A DNA stretch of 62,416 nt, taken from the NCBI RefSeq assembly GCF_030065545.1, contig NZ_JASJNC010000011.1, positions 1 through 62,416 on the forward strand. The letters run 5' to 3'. The DNA comes from Marinicella marina (GTDB lineage Bacteria; Pseudomonadota; Gammaproteobacteria; Xanthomonadales; Marinicellaceae). Shown here piece after piece: positions 42,871 to 53,100 of the stretch. The translations under genes were made by a program, and so were the position numbers. The notes under the pieces are model-generated. The model did no database searches. It worked only from the letters and a program-made list of their open reading frames with translations, and had not been told where the DNA came from. Position 1 is the stretch's first letter. Every line of letters begins with the position of its first letter.

Positions 42871-43800
42871 TTACTGCAAGACCGGAGTCACCTCATACCC
42901 AGCTTTTTTGAGCAAGTTAATCACGCCGTTTGGGCCACCGAGATGGGCTGCACCGACTGCAAATAAAGTGGGTTGTTTTTGGATGATTGGTGGGATTCTT
43001 TCAATCCATTTGATGTTTCTCTCATCCAGAATGGTATTAATTAAGTCCGCGCTGTTTTTAACCCTGTTCAGCTCTCTGATGGTCATGTTATATATGGTTT
43101 TTATGTCTTCCGAATAATAGGCTTGCAGTAATTCACCGAATACTTCAGGAATCATTAAGTAGGCTTTCATTTCATCATCAGTCCATGGTTTATCAGAGAT
43201 AGGTGGCTCCATGGCCTTCATTACTGTGATTTGTTCATCGAGTGATTCTAATGATTTTATGGGTATGTTTTTTTCACCAGCTAATGTGGTTAAGGCATCT
43301 TCAACACCAATAATGGGACAATCCAATGATGTCACTAATAAAAGAGCCGAGATAGCAAATATTTCCATGTTTTTAAACATGTTTATGTCATAGTCTGTAT
43401 ATTTACCAATGACTTCCTCGAGTTGTTTATATTGTGCAGGGGATAATCGTTCCTCTAGTGGTACATCATTTATCATGAGTGACATCATTTCTGAAGGGTC
43501 TTCGAGGTGAATTTCAAAATACAATTGTTCAGTCTGCTCAAGCGCAGCTACAAACCGTGGATTTTCGACGTAGTCTTTTTCACACATGATGTGGACGGTT
43601 CCAGCAATGTAGGAGGGTTGTTCGATATTTGGACCAGTGATTTTCCACAAAAGTGAACTTTCAAAAAGTGGTTCCTTATTGGTTGCGCTTGCCATGAAGG
43701 TAACTATGATTAAAAGCACGAATGTGATGATTTTATGTTTTATTTCCATATGAGTGATGTCCTTTGGGATAAGTTGTATTTGATGTCGCTGCTTAAACAC
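42871..43800 (-). CDS. TraB/GumN family protein
   Basis: A 309-residue exported protein of the TraB/GumN/PrgY family. From the in-frame ATG at 43750 (residues MEIKHKIITFVLLIIVTFMASATN) it has a proper signal peptide, so the real start may be there; the 17 extra residues at the front are doubtful. Family motifs are SSLLWKITGPNIEQPSYIAGTVHIMC near the start, YFEIHLEDP, and the final LFAVGAAHLGGPNGVINLLKKAGYEVTPV with G-x-x-H. Members are Tiki-type metalloproteases or regulators. Both His of the expected metal site are present (GTVH and GAAH). It is convergent with the CoA-transferase. Confidence 0.85.
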   Translation of the reverse strand: MFKQRHQIQLIPKDITHMEIKHKIITFVLLIIVTFMASATNKEPLFESSLLWKITGPNIEQPSYIAGTVHIMCEKDYVENPRFVAALEQTEQLYFEIHLEDPSEMMSLMINDVPLEERLSPAQYKQLEEVIGKYTDYDINMFKNMEIFAISALLLVTSLDCPIIGVEDALTTLAGEKNIPIKSLESLDEQITVMKAMEPPISDKPWTDDEMKAYLMIPEVFGELLQAYYSEDIKTIYNMTIRELNRVKNSADLINTILDERNIKWIERIPPIIQKQPTLFAVGAAHLGGPNGVINLLKKAGYEVTPVLQ

Positions 43801-43937
43801 AGCCGTCTAACTTTTATTGTACTACAACAAGCTGAATTTTGGACTGTGTTATTAGCATGCACCATTTAGGAAGTTTAATTCTCTGGTTGTTTTGAAATTT
43901 CATGATGTAGAATGGAACACAATTCAAACTTATATTC

Positions 43938-46763
43938 ATGATGAAAAAAATTGTTTTTTTATTCAGCTTAATGCTAGCCAACAACAGTTTCAGCCAAGAC
44001 TCTTATTATGATTATCAGCCTATCAAGTCATCTGATACGCAACCCTATTTTAAAGTGCTGACAAAAGGCACGGATATCGATAGGATTCCACTGTTATTAA
44101 CCACAGTTGATGCTGAAATCAACGGTTTTATGGCTGAGGTGAAGGTGACACAATATTATAAAAACGATGGTTCTGTTCCATTGGAGGCACAATATGTTTT
44201 TCCAGGTTCGACTGATGCGGCTGTTCACCAGGTTGAAATGGTTGTAGGTGATAGGAGAATAATAGCCGATATTCAAAAAAAGAAAGAAGCCAAGGAAACT
44301 TACCTCAAAGCAAAAGAGGCGGGTAAAACCACCAGTTTATTGGAACAATCTGACCCAGGCCTATTTACCATGAACTTGGCCAATATACTGCCTGGAGATG
44401 ACATACAAGTTAGTTTGAGTTACACCGAAAAAATCATACCATCACAAGGAAAATACACATTCACATACCCAGCCATTGGAAGACCATCTGTACTGGCCAG
44501 AGGCAACACAGCACCGCAGTCTTACGCACCGGGAAAGAACAGTGGATTTGATTTGTCTGTTGTTATTAATTCACCCCATCAAATAGCTGGTATCATCAGT
44601 AAAAATCATCTTGTTGAAATTGAGTACCAAAGCGATAAGTCTGCCAACATTCTTCTTGATGAGTCAGAGCAACTAGAATTTAACCAAGACTTTATTTTCG
44701 AGTATGATCTGCGAGAACAGGCAGTAGACAGCGGATTGTTGTTGCATCAAGATGAGGAGAGTGGCTATTTTTTACTCACAGTTCAACCACCTGCTGCGTT
44801 TAAGACTACAGAAATCATTCCCAGAGAGTACGTATTTGTGGTTGATTCATCAGGTTCAATGACTGGTACACCCATTGAGAACGCTAAATATATTACCCAG
44901 TCTTTGATGTCAGATTTAGCCCCTGAAGAATTTTTCAATGTGGTACTGTTTGCGGGCGGTTCTAAGGTTTTCAGCCAAACGCCACAACAAGTCAATCAAG
45001 CCGATATCAAAAAAGCGATGAAAATGGTATCTGTGAGTTCTGCTGGTGGCGGTACAGATTTATTCAGCGCGTTAAAATCTATCAATGATATTCCTCGGGT
45101 TGAGGGTGTCTCAAGGACCCTAGTCATCATGACAGACGGTGCTATTTCTGTGCCTGATCACACCATTGATTTGTTGCTTGAAACCCCAGATCAAAATGTT
45201 TTTGTGATAGGTGTTAGTGGTGGATACAGTAACGATGTTGCTACCATTAAAGCCCTTGCTTTGGCTGGTCAAGGCCAACCATTTTTTATCAGTGATGATG
45301 AAGAAGACATCGCCAAAATCCAAGAACAGTTTTTAGACTATGTTCGTTATCCCTTACTGAGTAACATTAATATTGAGGCCATTGGATTTGAGGGTTTAGA
45401 TATCCAGCCAACCCACGTAGTGGATTTGTTCGCACAACGTCCTGTTTTTATTACGGGTAAATTTGATGGCACACAAAGAGGTAGTCTGAGAATCACAGGT
45501 GATGGAAACGGCCTTAAGTATGATGAGTTTTTTGATTTAGACGGTATAGCAGATCAGGACAACCAATCCATTAGGTATTTGTGGGCTCGGGAAAAAATTA
45601 ATCGTTTGTCATTGAACCAAAATACCAATGAAAACGAAATCACATCACTGGGTTTAGAATATCACTTGATGACTCCATTCACTTCATTTGTCGCAGTTGA
45701 TCAAATTGTGCGGAACGAGGGTGGCGTTGAAAAAGTAACTCAACAACCCAGTGTCAGTGGCTATGGTTTTGCTGAAAATGATTTTAGAATAGAATTAAAC
45801 CGGAAGTTTTTTGAGTTGCCAATGATTCCCAAGCCCATTACACCTTCTTTGGTTCAGCTTGATCAAAGACAAAACATTACATTCATAATGGGCCAAGACA
45901 AGTCAAGCGACAATCTGTTCTATCAGTTGGCCACAGACTTATTTAATAATCATCCAGACCATAAAACGACACAAGTGGTTCATTTAGATGACTTGGCTCA
46001 GATAAAGTCTTATCTTGAAACACACCAAGGTGATATGCCATGGGGTGTGGTCAACGTTGTGGCTCACAGTTCTCCTTGGAGTGGCATTCAACAAGACCAT
46101 TCTGAATCAGTGGGTAGTACGCTTAATTATTTCAACGTCAATAACTTACTTAATGAAACAAAACAGTCACCATTATCAGACCAAATAATTGATGGACACA
46201 GCGAAATACGTTTAATAGGTTGTGCAATAGGTGGACAGAAAAATTTGTTAAATGCGCTGTCTCAATATTTTGGTGGCAATGACCAACAACGGCCACAGGT
46301 AAAAGCGCCAAATGACTATGTTTTCTTGAGAAATGAATTCTCTCAACTGGCTTTGTATGGATTAGAAAATCCATGGTTTTTGAGTCACGAAAAAGCGGTA
46401 TCAAATGACCTCGAATTCATTAAGCAAATCCGTGCTCATGCACCGGAATCAAAATACATAAGCAGCCAGCATTGGACTTTGTCACCGGTGGAAATTAGTT
46501 TACCTGTTGATTGGATGACCGAGTTGTCAGAGGAGGCCTTAAAAATAGTGCTGTCACAACAACTTGAACTGATTCGGTATTTGGATGATTTATCGGCATC
46601 AATTGATGATTTTAAATGGCGAATAGATGTCAGTAATCAATCAAATCCTGTGCTGATTGGAAGCTCTGTTTTGGTGAAATTTAAGCTACCCGAAGGTGAT
46701 ATCAGCCATTTGTTAGAAAACTTAGATTTTGATAACCCTGACATGATGTCCAGTAGCCATTAA
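43938..46763 (+). CDS. Secreted VIT-VWA protein with caspase-like C-terminal region
   Basis: A 941-residue exported protein; the signal peptide ends LANNSFS (residue 20). A VIT domain spans about 38-165 (INGFMAEVKVTQYYKNDGSVPLEAQYVFP, ETYLKAKEAGKTTSLLEQSDPGLFTMNLANILPGD). The VWA domain starts near 295 with an intact MIDAS, D303-S-S-G-S307. So far this is the common VIT-VWA architecture. The part from ~650 is unusual: strand VVNVVAHSS with H710, helix, then EIRLIGCAIGG with C762 and a following helix (NLLNALSQYFGG), the layout of caspase/CHAT or DUF4347-type peptidase-like folds. No sortase or LPXTG tail is visible. The catalytic dyad is inference. Two ATGs lie at 43938 and 43941. Confidence 0.85.
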   Translation: MMKKIVFLFSLMLANNSFSQDSYYDYQPIKSSDTQPYFKVLTKGTDIDRIPLLLTTVDAEINGFMAEVKVTQYYKNDGSVPLEAQYVFPGSTDAAVHQVEMVVGDRRIIADIQKKKEAKETYLKAKEAGKTTSLLEQSDPGLFTMNLANILPGDDIQVSLSYTEKIIPSQGKYTFTYPAIGRPSVLARGNTAPQSYAPGKNSGFDLSVVINSPHQIAGIISKNHLVEIEYQSDKSANILLDESEQLEFNQDFIFEYDLREQAVDSGLLLHQDEESGYFLLTVQPPAAFKTTEIIPREYVFVVDSSGSMTGTPIENAKYITQSLMSDLAPEEFFNVVLFAGGSKVFSQTPQQVNQADIKKAMKMVSVSSAGGGTDLFSALKSINDIPRVEGVSRTLVIMTDGAISVPDHTIDLLLETPDQNVFVIGVSGGYSNDVATIKALALAGQGQPFFISDDEEDIAKIQEQFLDYVRYPLLSNINIEAIGFEGLDIQPTHVVDLFAQRPVFITGKFDGTQRGSLRITGDGNGLKYDEFFDLDGIADQDNQSIRYLWAREKINRLSLNQNTNENEITSLGLEYHLMTPFTSFVAVDQIVRNEGGVEKVTQQPSVSGYGFAENDFRIELNRKFFELPMIPKPITPSLVQLDQRQNITFIMGQDKSSDNLFYQLATDLFNNHPDHKTTQVVHLDDLAQIKSYLETHQGDMPWGVVNVVAHSSPWSGIQQDHSESVGSTLNYFNVNNLLNETKQSPLSDQIIDGHSEIRLIGCAIGGQKNLLNALSQYFGGNDQQRPQVKAPNDYVFLRNEFSQLALYGLENPWFLSHEKAVSNDLEFIKQIRAHAPESKYISSQHWTLSPVEISLPVDWMTELSEEALKIVLSQQLELIRYLDDLSASIDDFKWRIDVSNQSNPVLIGSSVLVKFKLPEGDISHLLENLDFDNPDMMSSSH

Positions 46764-46842
46764 ACAGTGATAATCCAGGGGCAGTTGAGTGGGGGTTTTT
46801 TTGCGAAATATAATCAGAACTATTGATTATTGGTTAAGAACA

Positions 46843-46884
46843 AATCAATGGGGTTAAATCAATGGAGTCAGAGACGTTGATTCA
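46843..46884. repeat. REP-like unit, best copy
   Basis: AATCAATGGGGTT, then AATCAATGG, then AGTCAGAGACGTTGATTC. It has a full match to the unit with a duplicated left half. Confidence 0.55.
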
Positions 46885-46929
46885 CTTACTGACCTGAGAA
46901 ACCGAACGATTCGATAACTCGGATACATC

Positions 46930-46968
46930 GCTCATTTTCCTCTCTCAAGGGGGGAGAGTGAAATGAGC
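46930..46968. terminator. Long hairpin between convergent genes
   Basis: GCTCATTT (46930-46937) pairs with AAATGAGC (46961-46968); inside that CTCTC pairs with GAGAG, giving about 15 bp with one mismatch and one wobble and a G-rich loop. It sits between the ends of the VIT-VWA and patatin genes and may stop transcription from both sides. No T-run is seen. Confidence 0.5.
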
Positions 46969-46988
46969 TGCCTTGGATAAATGGTGAA

Positions 46989-48458
46989 TTAACGCCGATT
47001 TTTATATAAATGTTTGACGCTGTGATCGCCGTGGTGGTCGAGGATTTCGTCGAGTTTCTGGCCAACCCTTGAACAATTCCTTATCTGTTCTAATTTTGGC
47101 CAGGTGGCTCTTTCACCTTCTATCACCAATTCTTTGATTTCATCTGAATTCAGTTGGCCCAATAGTTTTTGCGGGTTAACAAAACTGAAACTGGGAATGA
47201 TGTTGATGTCGCCTTTGTACTCTTGCGCCACAGCCGAGTGAAAAATACTCATGGCTTGGCCCACTTTAGGTAATTTACGCAGGTAGCGTCGGCTGAAGTT
47301 TTCTCCGCCTTTTAATACCTCATGAGTAGACAGTCGCACCACGTTTTTAACGCCTTCAGGAACGGGTATAAATTCTTCACCTTTCATGATGGCCAGTGAT
47401 AAAGGGTTGGCTTGGCTGACTATATAATGATTAACTCCATACAGTCTAGCCAGCCTCTTGGCTGGTAAATCATCGGTCACTGCACCATCCACCCATAAGC
47501 GATCCGGTAAATAGGGCTGGGCCTCGCCGTAGACATTTTTCGCCATCAACATGACCGGTTCAAAGATACCCGGTACGGCACAAGATGCCATCACTGCCGA
47601 GCGCACAAAAACATTCGGCGAGGTGATGGCATTCATCAACCTGGATTTCTGGTGTTCTTCATAGGGTGCGATGGTGATACTGATCATTCTGCCGGTGTTT
47701 TCATAGGCTTCTTGAAAAGTAACATCTGGAATGATGGATTCCAGCATCAGTCTTAATGATTCTGAATCGGTTTGTTTACGTATCAGTCTTTTGCGGTATT
47801 TATCAATTTCAGCCTGAAGGGGATCAATCACACTGTCATTTTTTAACACTGCGGTTAATTCTTCATCAGTTTTAGTGCCCAGTAAGGCCGCTGAAATAGA
47901 ACCAGCGCTGGATCCTGAAATGACATTCGGAATCAGGTCATGTTCAAACAATGTCTTTATCACACCGCGATGAAAATGCCCCAGTGAGCCGGCACCACTG
48001 AGCATCAAAGCGGAACGACCAAAACAATGGCTGGCGCGCTCAAAAAAATCAAGTTTATCCTGGCCAGTGATGTCTTTGGACTCAGGCACGGTGGAAATGT
48101 ATTCGAGTGCGTCAACGATTTCATCAACGTATTCAGTGATGAGTTTTTTGGTGCCAAATTTTGCTAATTCGTAAAGGCTTGACTTGCCCATACCGCCTTG
48201 GTTGCCATGGATGCCCTCGTTCAATGCGAATAACAGCCCAACATCATCTTTTTCCTGCCTGAGCTGTCTTAAGGTGTCTAATCGGGTACGAATGTTGACA
48301 TAATCGTAGCTGTTGGATTCTTCTTTGTGTTTCCAGGCTTCAAAACCAGAAAGGATGTCATGTTTAAGAGCAGAGTCCTTCCATTCTTCATAGCTGTTGG
48401 CACGGCGCATCTTATATTCAAGATACCTGAGGTTTAGGCTGTTTGAAATGGATGTCAT
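46989..48458 (-). CDS. Patatin-like phospholipase with DUF3336
   Basis: A 489-residue lipase. Residues 1-150 are the DUF3336 domain seen before patatin domains in triacylglycerol lipases (YEEWKDSALKHD). The patatin domain starts at RSALMLSGAGSLGHFHRGVIKTL (oxyanion loop GAGSLG). The catalytic dyad is S184 in SGSSAG and D324 in WVDGAVTDDLP. C-terminal residues ~390-489 have YLRKLPKVGQAMSIFHS, typical for the family. It hydrolyses acyl esters in lipids; no signal peptide is seen, so it is probably cytoplasmic or membrane-associated. It is monocistronic. Confidence 0.92.
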   Translation of the reverse strand: MTSISNSLNLRYLEYKMRRANSYEEWKDSALKHDILSGFEAWKHKEESNSYDYVNIRTRLDTLRQLRQEKDDVGLLFALNEGIHGNQGGMGKSSLYELAKFGTKKLITEYVDEIVDALEYISTVPESKDITGQDKLDFFERASHCFGRSALMLSGAGSLGHFHRGVIKTLFEHDLIPNVISGSSAGSISAALLGTKTDEELTAVLKNDSVIDPLQAEIDKYRKRLIRKQTDSESLRLMLESIIPDVTFQEAYENTGRMISITIAPYEEHQKSRLMNAITSPNVFVRSAVMASCAVPGIFEPVMLMAKNVYGEAQPYLPDRLWVDGAVTDDLPAKRLARLYGVNHYIVSQANPLSLAIMKGEEFIPVPEGVKNVVRLSTHEVLKGGENFSRRYLRKLPKVGQAMSIFHSAVAQEYKGDINIIPSFSFVNPQKLLGQLNSDEIKELVIEGERATWPKLEQIRNCSRVGQKLDEILDHHGDHSVKHLYKNRR

Positions 48459-48598
48459 GGGTTAAGCAACAATTAAATTTAGAACGGTGTTTTATTATAG
48501 TCAAAAAATCATACTTTTATAGTTGATAAAAATCAATCTAGCCTCAGAAGTCAGTTTGATTGGGTATTATGTTAGGCTTACCAATTGAATATTTGGGC

Positions 48599-49864
48599 TC
48601 ATTCAAATCCGTTCGCGAACAGAAAATCAATATCATATGCATATGCAGCACCAGATTCATCAGCAATGCTGTTCTCTGAATAACTGCCTATGAGCACATC
48701 GGTTTCGCTTACTGTATAGGCAAAACCAAAGCCAAAGCCTGAGTCAGCTTTTGGGTCACTGGGCAAAAAGGAGTTTTTATACTGCCACTGACCAGCAGTC
48801 TGTCCATAATGGTGAACAACAATAAATTCTGGACTCTCATCTGGATCAATCACAGCAGATACCAACAAGTTATTACCATAGCTATTCAAGCCAAGTATGC
48901 TTCCGTCAATGTACTCATTATTGGGTGGGCTGATGCTTGAGGTGGTTTGCCAAATGTCATTGACTTTGCTGTAAACATCTAAGAAAAAAGTTGAATCGGA
49001 GGGATTGTCTCGTATTGAGCGCCTCAAAATGACTTGTCCGCCGCTGGTAGCTATGCCGGAGTAGGTGTATTGGTTTGATTCTGACTCAGGTTTGATGCGC
49101 TGATCTAACTGCCATGTATCCTTCTCATCCAAGCTGTAAATATACACTGCACCTCTTTGTATGCCATCCTCGGTTTGTTCCAAGTACGATGAAATCACCA
49201 AAAGGTTATTGTTCAATGAAATCACATCACCAAAATCACCTCCAGCACTGGGCTCTACAGGCATCAGTTTTTGGCTGAAGGTCCACAGATTATTGGTCTT
49301 TGTATAAACGTAAACAACGCCTCGACTGATGCCGAAATCATTATTTTCACTGGGCGCAGCGATGATCAAAAACTGATCATTCATATCAACCACTTGACCA
49401 AACATAGGAAAAAGCTGATCACCCGTGTAGTCAATTATTTGAGTTTCAATCCAGTTGTCATTAATTTTTTCGAAAACATAAGCTTTGCCGTGATTTTCGT
49501 TGATGGTGGTTTGACCAAATGATGAACCGATTAAAATGGTGTTGCCAGATATAGCTGTGCTGCGCCCAAAAGTATCACTGCCAGCCGCATCACTGGCTGT
49601 TAAGAATGCTGTCTCTTGCCACACGTTTTCAGCATTTTTCTCGAAAACATAAGCAGCACCGGCGTCGGTTTCACCACTGTGGGTGTGGTACATGGCGCCG
49701 ATGACTGAAATTTCATGCTCAATGTCCATGCTCACACCGAAGTAACTGAAAAACCGAGCATCAGATGCTTTGAGTTTTTGGTCTTCAAACTGTTGGTAAT
49801 CTTGGGCTTGGGCAGTTAACAAAAGTTGGGCCAGCAAGTATGCTGAAATGATGGGTTTTCTCAT
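48599..49864 (-). CDS. Secreted FG-GAP repeat protein with GFE tail
   Basis: About 421 residues from ATG 49864, which has AAGGA at good distance and is followed by a signal peptide (RKPIISAYLLAQLLLTAQA). A longer frame to 49960 lacks a good start. Repeats such as FGRSTAISGNTILIGSSFGQTTINENHGKAYVFEK and FGDVISLNNNLLVISSYLEQTEDGIQRGAVYIYS form one seven-bladed-propeller-like domain of the FG-GAP type. The C-terminus is DFLFANGFE, the shared tail. It is a shorter relative of the FG-GAP protein at 14685-17165. Ligand unknown. Confidence 0.83.
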   Translation of the reverse strand: MRKPIISAYLLAQLLLTAQAQDYQQFEDQKLKASDARFFSYFGVSMDIEHEISVIGAMYHTHSGETDAGAAYVFEKNAENVWQETAFLTASDAAGSDTFGRSTAISGNTILIGSSFGQTTINENHGKAYVFEKINDNWIETQIIDYTGDQLFPMFGQVVDMNDQFLIIAAPSENNDFGISRGVVYVYTKTNNLWTFSQKLMPVEPSAGGDFGDVISLNNNLLVISSYLEQTEDGIQRGAVYIYSLDEKDTWQLDQRIKPESESNQYTYSGIATSGGQVILRRSIRDNPSDSTFFLDVYSKVNDIWQTTSSISPPNNEYIDGSILGLNSYGNNLLVSAVIDPDESPEFIVVHHYGQTAGQWQYKNSFLPSDPKADSGFGFGFAYTVSETDVLIGSYSENSIADESGAAYAYDIDFLFANGFE

Positions 49865-50161
49865 ATGTATTCCTTTTTCATAGGATTTACTTATTGGTAC
49901 CAATAATGGTAAATCCAATTTCAATAATATATTATTTGTTTTGTGCCATGAAGGTTGCACAAAAACAATCGTTGATCATATGTGAGAACATATGAATCAG
50001 TATAAGTTCATTCAGCATCAATCGAGCAAGCTTATTTCACCAATATGACGAAATTTACATTGCTCTTGCCATCCCTATATCACTTCACCCAGGTGAAATA
50101 TTAAAATATGCCCCAGCCAATGAAATACGGCCACATCCATGTGGCTCACTGATGGGAGGTG
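49865..50161. other. Intergenic region, about 300 bp
   Basis: No gene, repeat or terminator is evident. It contains the leader of the FG-GAP gene on the minus strand. Confidence 0.4.
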
Positions 50162-53100
50162 TTATTCTAATTTTCTGCCGGGCGTATAGGGCGCGGCAGC
50201 TGCTTCCATGGCAGCTTCAACGGCCTCAAGTTTCTTCAAATAACTTGATAAATCAATTCGGAATTGTTGCAATCCTGACTCAGCAATAGCGATGTTTTTT
50301 TGTTGGGTTTGCGTTGGTTTTTGCGTGGTGCCCCAATGGCCATAAGCCACATAACCAATCCTAGAGCGGATGGCAGGTGAGGTGCTCTCATCCAGGCCCT
50401 GTCGAACTGGATCACCATTTAACTGCTGGCGTAATTCAGCCAGTCCTTGTTCTAATTGTTGTAAATCAGCAAACAACTCCTTGCTGGCTTTGGGGGTCTC
50501 TAGCAGTGCGGCTTTCATGTGCTTGATGCGGTTGCCAGCTTCTCCCAGTTTTCTGCCCGCGCTTGAGGCTTGTCGCGACAACTCGCTGGTTTTCGCTTGG
50601 AATGCTGTCGCGGCCATGTAGTCAGCAGTTGCTATATTGTTGGCCACAGGTTTGACCATGAACGCTTGTGCTTCACCCTGCGACTCCAGTTTGCCATCGT
50701 GTGCGATAAAAAGCTGAACGTTGTAATTACCAGGTGCCGCCAATGGGCCCTCTGGATCGCCAACCCAAGGTGGCTTGAAAGCAGGTTGAGAAAAGTTGAT
50801 TGGGTTGGGTGCGGGAAGCTTCAAATCCCAGTTAATTCGGTGTAGGCCTTTTTTACTGGATCCTTTGAGCCAGCGCACGGCTTGGCCTTCGGCATCACTG
50901 ACCAAAAACAACACCTGTGGTTTATTTTCTTTGGCTTCCTCTGCCAGCTCTTGCCAGCCTGGGAATGGTACATCGGCATTGTCTTTTCTCAAGGCTTTTT
51001 CGGTATCCTGACGCTGGGATTTGGCTGTTTGTGGTATTTCATTGAGGTAGTAAGTGAAAACAGCGCCAAAAGGTGGATTTTCAGCTGCAAAACTGGTGGT
51101 GCCTTGTCCAGGCATGCCTTTGGCCTGCATCGGTACATTGGGTACATACCACCATGCGTCTCTGACCGGGAACAGGACATTGGCTTGGTCTTTGAGGGCC
51201 TGGCTTAAATGCCGCAATGGTGAATAGTCATCAAGCACATAAAAGCCACGGCCAAAGGTGGCCCCTACCAAATCACTGTCGCGTGTTTGTATTTCGATGT
51301 CACGGAAAGAGATGGTGGGTACACCAGCCGCTAATTTAATCCAGTTATCGCCTTTGTTGGGCGAAAAGTAAATACCGAATTCAGTGCCTATGAATAACAG
51401 GTTTTCATCAATGTGGTCTTGCTTAATGACCCAAACGATGGTGTCTTCAGGTAAATCACCGGCAATTGAGCGCCAGCTGCGTCCGCGGTTGTCACTCATG
51501 AAAAGGTAGGGTTTGAAATCACCGAATTTATGTGCATCGGCGACTGCAAAAACCTCATCTGTATCGTGTTTTGATGCTTCTACGTCATTGATGAAAGCGC
51601 GCTTTGGTATTTTTGGTAACTCACTGGCTTTCCAGCTTTTTCCACCGTCTTCACTGACGTGTATCAAACCATCATCAGAACCGGTATAAATTAAGCCTTG
51701 TTCTTGGGGGGATTCATCAATAGCGGTTAGGGTGGCATATTTCGACATGGCGCCGTTGTCATACAGCGAGTCCACACTCCAGACCCTTTTGTCCATGGTC
51801 TCTAACTGGTAACGGTTGGTGTTGGTGGTTAAGTCACCACTTATTGGTGTCCAGGAATTGCCTTGGTCATCGCTTTGCCAAACGCGTTGTGAGCCAAAAT
51901 AAATGCGTTGGTTGTTATGCGGGCTGACTTCAATCGGGCTGTCCCAATTCCAGCGCTCTGGTATTTCACCGGTTTCGGGCTGGGGCTGGATGAATATGAC
52001 CTCATTGGTGCGTCTGTCAACGCGGTGCAAGGTGCCTTGTTGAATTTGTAGGTAGGCGATGTTGGGGTCTTTTGGATCAAAAACGGCATCGGAACCATCA
52101 GCTCCCAAAGGTACATACCAATCTTGATTACGCACCCCTTCGGTATTCATGGTTCTTGAGGGACCGTGTAATGAACCCAAGTCTTGGGTACCGCCAACTA
52201 TGTTATAAAAGGGTTCTGCATTGTCCACATCGAGTTTATAGAACTGGGCGATGGGTAAATTAGGGAAATGCCGCCAAGTACTGCCCTCATCAAATGATTC
52301 ATACAAACCGCCATCGGTACCAGAAATCAAATGACGACCATCCTTTGGGTTGATCCATAAGGCATGGTTGTCGCTGTGTTTTTCACGACCTGTGCCTAGG
52401 TAATTAAAGGTTTTGCCACCGTCGCGTGAAACATGGTAGAAAACATCTAATTGATAAATCAGATCAGGGTCTTGGGGTGATACCTCAATCTCTTGGTAGT
52501 AATGAGGCCCGGTGCCACCAGATGTGTAGCTGTTACGTTTTTCCCAACTTTCACCTTTATTCAATGAACGGTATAAGCCTTTTTCTTGGTCGTTTGCCTC
52601 TATGGTGGCATAGACTAAATCTGGGTCAGCTGGTGTCACCGCAAGGCCGATTTTGCCCACATCGCCTTTCGGTAATCCAGTTGTTACTTGGCTCCAAGTA
52701 ACACCATTGTCGGTGGATTTGTAAATGCCAGAATCAGGCCCACCAGCCAAGAATGACCAAGTCATTCTGCGCCGTTGGTAAGCGGCAGCATACATGACAT
52801 CGGGATTTGAAGGATCAAACTCAATGTCAGTCACACCCGTATTTTTATTTATTTCAAGAACCAAGCTCCATGTTTCGCCACCGTCTTCGGTTTTGTATAA
52901 GCCACGCTCGCCACCGGCAGACCACAGTGGCCCTTCAGCAGCCACAAAAACCACATCGCTGTTTCTTGGATCAATTAAGATTCTGCCAATGTGTTCAGAC
53001 TTTTCCAGCCCCATTTGTCGCCAAGTCTGACCACCGTCTTTGGATTTATAAACACCATCGCCCCAAGCCACATGGCGGCCACTGACATTTTCGCCAGTGC

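Noticed and set aside
46764-46810. T-rich GGGGGTTTTTTT after the VIT-VWA gene as a terminator
   Set aside because: No matching C-rich arm upstream, so no stem can form there; the hairpin at 46930 is the better candidate.
50236-53085. Many 60-108-codon frames antisense to the VPS10-type gene
   Set aside because: No ribosome-binding sites or domains; the minus-strand gene has a clear family pattern along its whole length.
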